The notes under the pieces were generated by a model. That model was given only the letters and a program-made list of their open reading frames with translations, was not told the DNA's origin and did not search any database. The position numbers and the translations under genes were made by a program. This document shows positions 1 to 11,787 of a DNA stretch of 64,000 nucleotides, piece by piece. Source of the stretch: Mactromeris polynyma (lineage: Eukaryota > Mollusca > Bivalvia > Venerida > Mactridae); the NCBI GenBank assembly GCA_032209605.1, contig JASFXZ010000003.1, positions 36,730,762-36,794,761 of the forward strand, read 5' to 3'. Numbering within the stretch: position 1 is the stretch's first letter; every line of letters starts with the position of its first letter.

Positions 1-985
1 AAAGTTGAATATGAAACAATGACGAAAGGTGAACGTTGATAGTTGAATAAGCAAATCATGCGGGTGAAAGTTGAATATGAAACAATGGCGAAAGATGAAC
101 GTTGATAGTTGAATAAGCAACTCATCAGGGTGAAAGTTGAATATGAAATAATGGCGAAAGGTGAACATTGAACGTTGAATAAGCAAATCATGCGGGTGAA
201 AGTTGAATATGAAACAATAGCGAAAGGTGAACGTTGATAGTTGAATAAGCAACTCATCAGGGTGAAAGTTGAATATGAAATAATGGCGAAAGGTGAACAT
301 TGAACGTTGAATAAGCAAATCATGCGGGTGAAAGTTGAATATGAAACAATGGCGAAAGGTGAACGTTGATAGTTGAATAAGCAAATCATGCGGGTGAAAG
401 TTGAATATGAAACAATGGCGAAAGGTGAACGTTGATAGTTGAATAAGCAAATCATGCGGGTGAAAGTTGAATATGAAACAATGGCGAAAGGTGAACGTTG
501 ATAGTTGAATAAGCAAATCATGCGGGTGAAAGTTGAATATGAAACAATGGCGAAAGGTGAACGTTGATAGTTGAATAAGCAAATCATGCGGGTGAAAGTT
601 GAATATGAAACAATGGCGAAAGGTGAACGTTGATAGTTGAATAAGCAAATCATCAGGGTGAAAGTTGAATATGAAACAATGGCGAAAGGTGAACGTTGAT
701 AGTTGAATAAGCAAATCATCAGGGTGAAAGTTGAATATGAAACAATGGCGAAAGGTGAACGTTGATAGTTGAATAAGCAAATCATCAGGGTGAAAGTTGA
801 ATATGAAACAATGGCGAAAGATGAACGTTGATAGTTGAATAAGCAAATCATCAGGGTGAAAGTTGAATATGAAACAATGGCGAAAGGTGAACGTTGATAG
901 TTGAATAAGCAAATCATCAGGGTGAAAGTTGAATATGAAACAATGGCGAAAGATGAACATTGAACGTTGAATAAGGAAGTGACGA
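1..985. repeat. 66-bp satellite, about 15 copies, open at left edge
   Basis: The unit begins 'aaagttgaatatgaaaca' and recurs at 1, 67, 133, 199 and so on, an exact 66-bp step. Units differ in a few positions, mainly 'catgcgggtg' versus 'catcagggtg' at the unit end. Copies decay after about 960. The array is cut by the window start, so its true length is unknown. It has stops in all frames and no coding sign. Confidence 0.97.
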
Positions 986-3380
986 AAGATAAAACTTGAA
1001 GCTTTAGATGACGATAGTTGAATGTTGTATAAGAAGTCAGGGCTTCAAGCACCGGAGAGGATTGGTTGTTTCTGCTTAAATTCATACATCGTCCACCCTG
1101 CAGTGAATAAAAAGGCAGAGCAATTGGAAGATCAATTTACACAAGTAATTGCACACTACTTCCTATAGGAAATTCGTTCCACCCACGGAGCTCTAAAAAC
1201 CAAATTTCCTGTTAGCAATGTTTTTGGCATAATAAATACATCAATTTTCAGTATTAAATTATCACCATTCAAAGATGGGTTTTCTTCACATTTATTTCCT
1301 GACCTGACGAGATTTGTAAAATCTTAGACGACAAACGCTAATTAACTTGACTATTCAAGGGTATTATTTATAAGTGCCCCAGCTCCCATTTGGTCTTAAT
1401 GATTTTAGGCTTCTTAAAAGTACATTGAATTCAAAACAGTTAAAGAAATGGGAAACCTTGCATGTTTTCACATAAAAAACTTATTCGATAGCTGCACGAA
1501 ATATATGATTTCGATAAAACTATAGTTTCATAAATGTATTTTGTGATGTTCTTTATTTTGTTTTACTAGCTACGCAACCTCTTTTTTGTGTTATAACCAC
1601 TCGAAGGCCATAAAAGCACATGTCCAATTTCTGGAAAAAATATTTCCGGAAAAATCTATTCCCAGGAAGAAAGTACCACAAAACGTCGAACCATTACGTA
1701 TATATGAATTATATATATGCCTTATTTCGACATATTCATTTGCAATCCATATTGTTCGTTCGGAAAAGAATCCGACTTGCCAAGGGCGAACGGATATACG
1801 AAAATATATCCCCATGAAACTGCTTGAAACTAAACAATCGACATGGTCATTGCGTATGGCTCCCTGTTAGATGTACAGCTTCAGCTAAAACAAATACCAA
1901 ACAATCCAATGAGGGACAAAGGGTTATTCGTCCGTCTGATTTAAACCAGTACAATGTTTGTTCAATGTGATTCACGCGGGATTTGCTCATCATAATTCCC
2001 CTAGGATTCGGTAACAATAACACACCATAGTACATGAAATACGACCACGCTGATGCACTTGACTATTCGTAAAGTAAATTATTTCTAATTCATTAGTAGT
2101 ATTGTCATACATAATCTGCGACCACGGTATAACTATTTGCGGTCCAAATTACATTACAGCGATCAAGAAACGCATATCCCTTCTATTAAAGACAATAACA
2201 CAACTTTATACATAATTGTCATGTTAATAGTTGAAATTAATAGACTGCATTTCATTTCAACATCTTGGCTATATTTGCGTGTCAAATACGTAAAAGATAC
2301 TTTTTCAGATGAACGCAACTGTTAATTCTTATTCAATATCACAGTTCAGTCATACGCAATGCCCTGTTTAGTGTACATTACTCAGCATGCATGACATTGA
2401 CCTTGGATTATTGTTTCAGCTTCTTTTCATAAACAGTTCATGTTGCAGTGTTTAAGGTCCTATTTAGCAGTCTGGTTTCGCATTGTTTCTTCAGAAAACA
2501 CGAACATATACAGAATAGCAATTACGATTATTATTGGACTTCGTATTAATTTGTCGGCAGAAAATGGAGAATGCTAACCGGTAAAAGAACAGCGCCTGTT
2601 TCCTGTGTTTATTGATTGAACTTGACGACAATTTTTTCTCTTAGATATTCCAGCAACTCAGATGACGATGTTAAAACAGTTTCAATTCACCTCAGTGATG
2701 AACTATTGATTTGTTAAGAATACTACACGTCGTCACAGAGCAAACATTCTGAAAAAAAGCATCCAATCTCTCAAATGAAATTGGATACGTCAGTATAATT
2801 ACAGATCATTGTTAGGACTGTTTAATGTTGAAAATGATACGGAAGGAAATAAACCCATTTTTTCCGATCTGAGAATCAATTAACTTATGATACAACTTCA
2901 TGTAACCAATACACTCATGTATTTTAAGTACCGAAAAACAATTAATATAAAGCATCTGGTGTCCCTGACCTAGCACCGTAGTTTTATTGCAAGCCAGTCC
3001 AATGCCGGCAAGTGTATAATTTGATTATTCCTAATTGTTTTTTGGTTAAACAAATTTTGTGTGTTCATGTTCTGACTGATTCTAGATTTCTTCTTGTCTG
3101 TTATATATCGTATTCCGATCATTGAATGGCGCCGAGTTAGTTAGTTTAAGAACAAGACATCAACTCGATGCATTTTGGTCTGACAACCAGGAACATTATA
3201 TCTGAATATTCCTGAACCTACAGATGTTGTGTTAACATACTGTATTTAAATAATGATGCTGATATACTCATGTATCTATATGATCTGGTAAATCGAAAAT
3301 TCAAAACATTAACGTGATATTGTAGTAACAATTCCATATCTAACACCATAAAATGAGCTCTACAGTTGCTGCACTCTGCC
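986..3380. other. No recognised gene; one short dispersed repeat fragment
   Basis: AT-rich unique-looking DNA. The only feature I see is about 36 bp at 1188-1223 ('ctaaaaaccaaatttcctgt'), which recurs at 20600-20635, so it is a piece of a dispersed repeat. Short ORFs here overlap on both strands and look like chance. Confidence 0.5.
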
Positions 3381-3746
3381 TTGCATTCAGTAATGGCTAA
3401 CAGTCGCTCACATTACGATAGTGTGCACTAGTTTTGCTACTGAACGCACTGTTTGCCAAATAGTGTGCGCACAGTGTACGCCCAATCGCTAACGCAACTC
3501 CAAGGTAGAAAGCGAATTTGTGAGCCGAACACTGCGTTCAGTTACGGCTAACAGTCGCTCCCGATTGTTTTGTATCCCTGGCCCACCGTATCTCATTGAC
3601 TGCATGCGGGGAACCAAATTGAAAAATCAACGCAGGGCTAGTTCCCTGCCTTTACCGTCTTTGAGGCAAGGAACCAGAATAAAAACGAGGAGGTCAATAC
3701 ACTTGTTAGCGCAGCTTCCGTTAGCCGTAACTAAACGCAAGGCTGT
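3378..3746. repeat. Short repeat with direct and inverted copies
   Basis: A block like 'ttcagttacggctaacag' occurs directly at about 3385-3410 and 3537-3560 and inverted at about 3712-3742. The 3528-3744 stretch therefore has inverted ends. It may be a small non-autonomous element; no target duplication is obvious. Confidence 0.5.
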
Positions 3747-4027
3747 ATTACATGTTCATAGATAATCTGACATGTTTCATCATAAATCATACTGAAGTAA
3801 GCATCATTATAGAGATAATTGTTAATTTATATCTTTCTAAAAATAGACAAGTATTTATCCATCACTTAGATTCTGTGATATTCCCAAGATAATGGAACAA
3901 ACTGCCAGAATGAATGATTATAGACGGATTATCGACAATACGTTTTACTGAGTTTTCTAAGACACACTAATATAGTCACGAATTATGCTGCACTTAACGA
4001 ATGACCGGTGTTGATTTTAAGTTCTTC

Positions 4028-4086
4028 AGCAAGCCTGGTGGTGACATTTCACAAATTTTCAAATTCAACTTCATGAATTCAATATT
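4028..4086 (-). repeat. Fragment of the 'gaattc-gtgaa' dispersed repeat
   Basis: Read on the minus strand, 'gaattcatgaagttga' followed by 'gaaatgtcaccac' matches the end of the degenerate repeat at 21960-22225, so both belong to one dispersed family. Confidence 0.5.
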
Positions 4087-4860
4087 TCATTCTCCGTGTG
4101 TTTTTATTATTTTCATGACTCTTTAAAACTCTACCGGGTCCATTACGTGACTTAACCATTCTTGACTATTTCGTGATAACGAAATATTGATTGTACATAA
4201 ACAGTAAAAATACGTCTTGTTTTTTAATTGAATATTTCATTTTAACGTATAAAAAACAAAAATGAGTATGTCTCTTAAGGGCGTCATAAACTATCGAAAT
4301 GAACTCAAAAAAAGTTCGTTACATGAATTTTTTTTATAGCGCACGAAAATCACAGAGTGTTATGCAACCGCATCACACACGTGTGCTGTATGACTCGCAC
4401 GTACATGTCCGTGCCTTTTGTGTGGTGATACCTTATTCCTGTGTAGTCTGAAGATACAATGAAACAAATAAATTATTGTCTTTAATAGCAAATACACATA
4501 TAGCAGCCAATTACGATATACTAGTAGAATAGAATAATCATGTATGTAAGAGGTAAATTTTAGAACATAAATTACAGAACATTTTAAGTAACATTTCTTG
4601 CAATACGAACAGTGAATTTACTAAAATGTTAGAGGCATTTGCGTGATACTGGGCTTGCATAAGTTCTAAGATAACCCTTGCACATTATTGTTCCACTTTC
4701 ATAAAAGTCACAACAAGACAAGAGACAATTGATAGAGAACCACTTTTTTGTTGTTTGATGCTCTGTCTAAAATGTTATCAGATAAAACACAGCCGAATAG
4801 AACAAAACAACACAACACAGCACAACACTGACTGGAACAAAACACAGCATGACATGACAG
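4087..4860. other. No gene seen
   Basis: AT-rich sequence without convincing reading frames. The last 60 bases are rich in 'acaacacagcac' and grade into the 40-bp satellite. Confidence 0.5.
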
Positions 4861-7698
4861 GATATCTTACTGTTACACAGTACCTGGTAGGACTTGACAG
4901 GATATCCTACTGTTACACAGTACCTGGTAGGACTTGACAGGATATTTTACTGTTACACAGTACCTGGTAGGACATGACAGGATATCATTCTGTAACACAG
5001 TACCTGGTATGACATGACAGTATATCTTACTGTTACACAGTACCTGGTATGACATGACAGTATATCTTACTGTTACACAGTACCTGGTAGGACATGACAG
5101 GATATCTTACTGTTACACAGTACCTGGTAGGACATGACAGGATATCATACTGTAACACAGTACCTGCTAGGACTTGACAGGACATCCTACTGTAACACAG
5201 TACCTGGTAGGACATGACAGGACATCCTACTGTTACACAGTACCTGGTAGGACATGACAGTATATCTTACTGTAACACAGTACCTGCTAGGACTTGACAG
5301 GACATCCTACTGTAACACAGTACCTGGTAGGACATGACAGTATATCTTACTGTAACACAGTACCTGCTAGGACTTGACAGGACATCCTACTGTAACACAG
5401 TACCTGGTAGGACATGACAGGACATCCTACTGTAACACAGTACCTGGTATGACATGACAGTATATCTTACTGTTACACAGTACCTGGTAGGACATGACAG
5501 GACATCCTACTGTAACACAGTACCTGGTATGACATGACAGTATATCTTACTGTTACACAGTACCTGGTATGACATGACAGTATATCTTACTGTAACACAG
5601 TACCTGGTAGGACATGACAGTATATCTTACTGTAACACAGTACCTGCTAGGACTTGACAGGACATCCTACTGTAACACAGTACCTGGTAGGACATGACAG
5701 GACATCCTACTGTAACACAGTACCTGGTATGACATGACAGTATATCTTACTGTTACACAGTACCTGGTAGGACATGACAGGATATCTTACTTTTACACAG
5801 TACCTGGTAGGACATGACAGGATATCATACTGTAACACAGTACCTGCTAGGACTTGACAGGACATCCTACTGTAACACAGTACCTGGTAGGACATGACAG
5901 GACATCCTACTGTTACACAGTACCTAGTATGACATGACAGGATATCATACTGTAACACAGTACCTGCTAGGACTTGACAGGACATCCTACTGTAACACAG
6001 TACCTGGTAGGACATGACAGGACTTCCTACTGTTACACAGTACCTAGTATGACATGACAGGATATCCTTCTGTAACACAGTACCTGGTAGGACTTGACAG
6101 GATATCCTACTGTTACACAGTACCTGGTAGGACTTGACAGGATATCTTTCTGTTACACAGTACCTGGTAGGACTTGACAGGATATTTTACTGTTACACAG
6201 TATCTGGTAGGACATGACAGGATATCTTACTGTTACACAGTACCTGGTAGGACATGACAGGATATCTTACTGTTACACAGTACCTGGTAGGACTTGACAG
6301 GATATCATACTGTAACACAGTACCTGCTAGGACTTGACAGGACATCCTACTGTAACACAGTACCTGGTAGGACATGACAGGACATCCTACTGTAACACAG
6401 TACCCAGTATGACATGACATGATATCCTTCTGTAACACAGTACCTGCTAGGACTTGACAGGACATCCTACTGTAACACAGTACCTGGTAGGACATGACAG
6501 GATATCCTACTGTAACACAGTACCTGTTAGGACATGACAGGATATCCTACTGTAGCACAATACCTGGTAGGACTTGACAGGACATCCTACTGTAATACAG
6601 TACCTGGTAGTACTTGACAGGATATCCTACTGTAACACAGTACCTGGTAGGACTTGACAGGACATCCTACTGTAACACAGTACCTGGTAGTACTTGACAG
6701 GACATCCTACTGTAACACAGTACCTGGTAGTACTTGACAGGACATCCTACTGTAACACAGTACCTGGTAGGACATGACAGGATATCCTACTGTAACACAG
6801 TACCTGGTAGTACTTGACAGGACATCCTACTGTAATACAGTACCTGGTAGGACATGACAGGACATCCTAATGTAACAAAGTTCCTGGTAGGACTTGACAG
6901 GACATCCTACTGTAACACAGTACCTGGTAGTACTTGACAGGACATCCTACTGTAATACAGTACCTGGTAGGACATGACAGGACATCCTAATGTAACACAG
7001 TTCCTGGTAGGACATGACAGGACATCCTACTGTAACACAGTACCTGGTAGTACTTGACAGGACATCCTACTGTAACACAGTACCTGGTAGGACTTGACAG
7101 GTCATCCTACTGTAACACAGTACCTGGTAGGACATGACAGGATATCTTACTGTAACACAGTACCTGGTAAGACTTGACAGGACATCCTACTGTAACACAG
7201 TACCTGGTAGGACATGACAGGACATCCTACTGTAACACAGTACCTGGTAGTACTTGACAGGACATCCTACTGTAACACAGTACCTGGTAGGACATGACAG
7301 GACATCCTACTGTAACACAGTACCTGGTAGTACTTGACAGGACATCCTACTGTAACACAGTACCTGGTAGTACTTGACAGGACATCCTACTGTAACACAG
7401 TACCTGGTAGGACATGACAGGATATCTTACTGTAACACAGTACCTGGTAAGACTTGACAGGACATCCTACTGTAACACAGTACCTGGTAGGACATGACAG
7501 GATACCTAATGTAACACAGTACCTGGTAGGACATGACAGGATATCCTACTGTAACACAGTACCTGGTAGGACATGACAGGACATCCTACTGTAACACAGT
7601 ACCTGGTAGGACATGACAGGACATCCTACTGTAACACAGTACCTGGTAGGACATGACAGGATACCTAATGTAACACAGTACCTGGTTGGACATGAAAG
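4861..7698. repeat. 40-bp satellite, about 71 copies
   Basis: The unit starts 'gatatcctactgtaacacag' and continues 'tacctggtaggacatgacag', repeating every 40 bp. Two 39-bp units containing 'gatacctaatg' shift the phase near 7501 and 7660. Each unit contains TACTGT-NNN-ACAGTA, a 6-bp dyad. Minus-strand reading frames of 60 to 123 codons through it exist only because the repeat lacks stops in some frames; they are not genes. Confidence 0.98.
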
Positions 7699-7743
7699 GA
7701 CAGATACCAAATCAGTGTAGTCTTCAAACAAAGCATAATAGAA

Positions 7744-7966
7744 TCAGCAGGGCAGGGCAGGACATGGCAGCAGAGCGCAGGGTTGGGCAAGGGTAGAGCA
7801 GGACAAGGCAGGTTGGGACAGTGTAAGACAGGACAGGGCAATACAGGGCAGGGCAGGGCAGAGCAGAGCAGAGCAGAGCAGGGCAGGGCAGGGCAGGGCA
7901 GGGCAGGGCAGGGCAGGGCAGGGCCGGGCAGGGCAGGGCAGGGTCTGGCAAGGGCAGGACAGGGCA
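7744..7966. repeat. GGGCA-type simple repeat, G-rich strand is plus
   Basis: Repeats of 'gggca' and 'gagca', best preserved at 7840-7940, decaying on both sides. It directly follows the 40-bp satellite with only about 45 bp between. Proline/alanine-rich frames on the other strand are by-products. Confidence 0.95.
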
Positions 7967-8689
7967 TTATAAGAATGTCCGAGTGGCTCATGTAGCAGAG
8001 CATTGACATGTTGATATTGCGAAAATGGGTTCGGACACTAGAAGAGGCGTTCATTTACTGTGATTAAACTGAAACTATGTCTCACATTAATTGACTATTA
8101 AGGTAGTCGACAGATACGAAACCTTGACCTGAATAATTCTAAACTCATAAAATGTTATCAGCAATAACTAATGTGTAGTTCAAACAGAAAAAAACAACTA
8201 AGTACATGTATTTATATACTAACTGGGAAAACCGAAACCAAATCATGACCGATTCAAAGAGGTATCAATACTCAGGATATATCAGTCCCATTTTCCGGTC
8301 TCGATGTATTTATATGAGCAACGTATTTCCGGACTTACACATTCTTGTTAGTGTAGTGTTGTATATATTTTCAATATACGTCATTAGATGCTTGTAGAAA
8401 CAGACCGGAATTGTTTAGAAGTCCGAGACATCATGTAAAGAAAGTCATTTAAACACGACTAAGCGTGATAATTAAGTATTTTTTCACGTACATACAACAT
8501 GTATTCACATAAAATGAGTTTGTTCGGTAAAACTATTGCTTCTCGTCAATGGTCAATAGTTTGAGACAAATTAGGCAGCAGCCAACACGTCAAGAGAATC
8601 TCACAATAATCAAATGCTCGGCTATGAGAACTATGTATGTGTTTATTGGAAATATAAGATAATACTGTTAAAATGCGAAAATGTGCATA
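7967..8689. other. No gene seen
   Basis: AT-rich sequence with only short, bidirectional ORFs and no recognised repeat. Confidence 0.5.
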
Positions 8690-8871
8690 CATTCGGACCT
8701 CGTTTATTCGACAAACTTCTATCCGAATATTCGGTATCATCCGAAATAAAAAGAAGGTCCCGATGTATCTTCTTACACTCGTCGAATTCAATTGGGTCAT
8801 TCGAAACCATGTATTATTCGTAGTAAGATTTCGGACCCGATGTATTCGAATAAACGAGGTACGAACGACTG
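8690..8871 (+). mobile_element. Pogo-like MITE, family B copy 1
   Basis: TA at both sides (8688-8689 and 8872-8873). The left end reads 'cattcggacctcgtttatt' and the right end 'aataaacgaggtacgaacg' then 'actg', so the ends are inverted, with a 4-base insertion in the right one. Inner 'ggtcccgatgtat' and 'ggacccgatgtat' also pair. No transposase is encoded, so it is non-autonomous. CAGT-type termini with a TA target fit pogo/Tigger-like elements. Confidence 0.75.
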
Positions 8872-8873
8872 TA

Positions 8874-9660
8874 TGTATTTTATTTCTATCATACGTAAGA
8901 CATTTTTAACTAGTGTGAGTGCGGACAAACGGAGGCACTGTCTGGTGGTTGGGGCCTCGTGGTGCATTTTCTTACGTGCTTGTAGTTTGGATTTATCTGT
9001 CCATTCCAATTTCAATTTTAGTGAAGTTAATGTCGCTCAAAATTGCTAAAATAATTGCTAAATCACGTTTTACCATTTTCGACAACTTATCTTTTCTGCC
9101 ATCAATTAAAGTAAAAGTGATATTTTGCGTTTAATGAATATAAAATATTGTGAATACAAAAACAATTTCTCTCCTCTTTCTCCCGATTGAACAATTATTT
9201 TGCTATAAAACGTGCAAAATAGTTTAATAAAAGCAAGATATTTTTGCCGTCATTTAAATTGAATTCGCTTCATAGATTTGTCTGTTACAGCCCGACTAAA
9301 CCTGAATTAACTATAGATTTAATGTCAACAGATGAATAGCGAGATCTGATGCTTGTTTTATATGAGATATCAAATATTAATGAAATAACAGCTTGGCATT
9401 ATACCGCCACCCACAACATATCATATATATTAACTGGAATCAATGACATTTAACAAGGCCTTAACCTTCGCTATTTAAAATGATACAGGCAGTCAACACT
9501 GTCTGTTTAAAAAAACGGTAATCCGTAACTTTCTTCAGATTATGTGCCAATAAATTGTTCATTACGGTACATGTGGGGATACGATATTTGAAAAATTTAA
9601 AATGAGCACATACCAGTGAGTGGGTGATAAACAGATATTGCAAAGTATATTGTTTGTTTG
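8874..9660. other. No gene seen
   Basis: Low-complexity AT-rich DNA. ORFs of 70 to 86 codons overlap each other on both strands without codon structure or splice context. Confidence 0.5.
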
Positions 9661-9663
9661 TTT

Positions 9664-9930
9664 CCTCGGGTTTAACGCCGTTTCTCAACGATATTTCAGT
9701 TATATACGGCGGCCGGTTCACCTAACCAGTTTTTCCTCGATTGAAATCTAACCAGTACTAACTTACCCTTCCACAAGGAGCCGGCAACTTCTCCACATGT
9801 GGATGAAAATCGACATTTTTGTCAAATTTTCATGAGAGGGTATGACCTGCCGCGACCGGGAATCGAACCCGGATCGCCGGGTTACAATGCAAAGTATACA
9901 AAACGGTACAGTGTGAGCTAAAAGCGAGTC
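9664..9930 (-). mobile_element. tRNA-derived SINE, copy 1
   Basis: On the minus strand a tRNA-like head comes first: A box 'tagctcacactg' (about 9910-9921), a 'ctttgcat' anticodon-like stretch, and a perfect B box 'ggttcgattcc' (9858-9869). The body ends in the rc of 'gtttaacgccgtttctcaac' (from 9670). This arrangement matches molluscan tRNA-headed SINEs of the RUDI/V-SINE kind as I know them. The head does not fold into an intact tRNA, so it is not a tRNA gene. Confidence 0.75.
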
Positions 9931-10002
9931 AAATGACCTAAGCCTAAACGCACCTCTTATAAGGCCGAGCATTTACAATGAAGATACTAGTACCATTTTA
10001 AT

Positions 10003-10091
10003 TAGTCCAGCTACGGACGTCACATCTCTATACTGTCGCTGTACGAAGACGCGTGTAAAAGTCGGAGTACAGAGACACGTATGCGGGGCTA
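10003..10091 (+). repeat. Left arm of 89-bp inverted repeat
   Basis: Begins 'tagtccagctacgg' and ends 'gcggggcta'. It is about 90% identical to the reverse complement of 11149-11237. The pair encloses 1057 bp that holds a C15 tract (10116-10130) and no gene that I can see. Confidence 0.85.
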
Positions 10092-11148
10092 CATTTTAAT
10101 GATCATGGTCTGTTACCCCCCCCCCCCCCCTATTCCCCTGAGATCAAGAGTGCAATCCCCACCTAATAAATTAAAACCAAACACAGTTTATTCCGCAAGA
10201 ATAAATTATTTCTTGACAACACGTGCCTGAGTCGGGAAACGTTAATTGCAAATCAAAAGTTCAAGGACGCAATCTTGTACTTTAAGCATTTGTTTGATGG
10301 TTAATTGGTATTTAATTGAAGTTATATAATTGACCTAAATAGCAGTTCATATATCATTTATTACACCACTGCTGATTAATATGTGAAACAAAAGCAATTT
10401 GTTTAAACTGTGATTCATTTTCATCCTTGATTTACGGATAGAATGATGAATATAGTGGTATTTGTACAGTTTTACTCTATTACATGTTACCACTTAAAAC
10501 AAGCCAATCTTTACGTAAAGATGCGTTATTTTGTATATTTAAGTATAAAATGTTTGTGCCCCAGGATGGATTTGACACCTTACGTGATATATGGAGCATA
10601 ACCCAGCGACGGAATATGTTCGAGTAGTTCAATCTAACAAAAAGTAAGTTAACGGTGCATAAGTTAATGGCCATTAAATAACCATAACACATTTTGTGCT
10701 GCTAAAAATAAATCCGTGAAGATAGATGACGTAAATCTGACGCACGTTACTGGATTGATAATTAGTTAATTATTTGACTTATTTGCGCTTAAATTGTCAC
10801 ATGACCTTGAAACGCAACAATTATATACATCATTCACTTTTTAAATAAAAAAAATCCGAACCATACAATATCTCCTTGAAAATAATGTAATATTTACGAA
10901 CAAACTAAGATAATTAATCAAATAAAGATGTTTATATACTAGTATTCTACAAAGAGCGGCCCGGTGCCCAGTTAGCACTGTAGGCTGAGTGCAGGACTTT
11001 CTATGTGGTGTTCATAAAGCCGAAACCCAGAGGAATTGTTCTATAGGTCTCATGCATGGTTTTACTACACTTGATACAAGTGGAGCATTCGTCCTCAACG
11101 TCTGGTTTACATCGGAAAGTTGTCAGGTACTAAAGGTTGGAACCAGAC
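10092..11148. other. Segment between inverted arms; C15 tract, no gene
   Basis: Mostly AT-rich, but the last 200 bases (about 10950-11148) are clearly richer in GC and look like part of a dispersed repeat. The 74-codon frame at 10989-11213 runs into the inverted arm and is unlikely to be a gene. Confidence 0.5.
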
Positions 11149-11237
11149 TAGCCCCGCGTACGTGTTTCTGTACTCTGACTTTTACACGTGCCTTCGTACA
11201 GCGACAGTATTGAGATGTGACCTCCGTGGCTGGACTA
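11149..11237 (-). repeat. Right arm of 89-bp inverted repeat
   Basis: Reverse-complement partner of 10003-10091, ending 'ggctggacta'. The arms differ at scattered single bases, so the duplication is not very recent. Confidence 0.85.
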
Positions 11238-11364
11238 GAACCAGACAGTATAGACAAAAATCACAGGGACAAACGTTACATGGACAGAGCATTGCATAAA
11301 ACTCATATTCCTACATTATATTCAGATCATCTCAAATAAGTTATGTTCTTCTTTAGGTGCAGGC

Positions 11365-11665
11365 GTACTAACACGGTTTTGCTACTTGCATAAATTATAA
11401 GTGTTGTGTAAACCAATTAAATGTTACGTAACCAACTTCTCTTCAACCGAACAACGTGTGTAGTCTTGACGCGAATTGGTTAACCATTCGATAAGGGATA
11501 TGTTACCTTACCGAAATCCATTGAATTTCGGTGAATTTACCGAAATCCAACTTGGATCTGTAATAACCAGCAATCGTTATATCTCGGCAATTTTTATGTT
11601 GCACAACAAAATCTTAACCTTCTTAATTGCTTCGACCATTTTTGTTCAAGATATTTCCTGTTTCG
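11365..11665 (-). mobile_element. Dispersed repeat family C, minus copy
   Basis: The reverse complement aligns over about 290 bp with 31690-31985. Shared blocks in order are 'aaaatggtcg', 'ggttaagattt', 'acataaaaa', 'gataagggata', 'gttcggttgaagag' and 'gcaaatagcaaa'-like. No ORF of note. Superfamily unknown. Confidence 0.75.
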
Positions 11666-11787
11666 TTTAGTTACACATTTGTAACATTAGAAAATCATTT
11701 GTAATACAATTGTTTTTTAAAGAATCATAGCGACGTTAAATAAATGAATATATGAACCTGTACGCCAAGCAGCTTCAGCTTCAGGGA

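Noticed and set aside
1..985. CRISPR-like array
   Set aside because: Units are contiguous and near-identical throughout, with no unique spacers; the DNA is eukaryotic.
4873..7731. Minus-strand frames of 60-123 codons with repeated SYQVLCYSRMSC-type peptides
   Set aside because: They are translations of the 40-bp satellite; since 40 is not a multiple of 3, the frame cycles and stays open only because the unit lacks stops.
7665..8054. 129-codon minus frame rich in LPCPALPCPA
   Set aside because: Product of the GGGCA simple repeat, no start context or splice sites.
9850..9925. A second tRNA gene
   Set aside because: Good B box but irregular spacing and unpaired anticodon arm; it heads a SINE.
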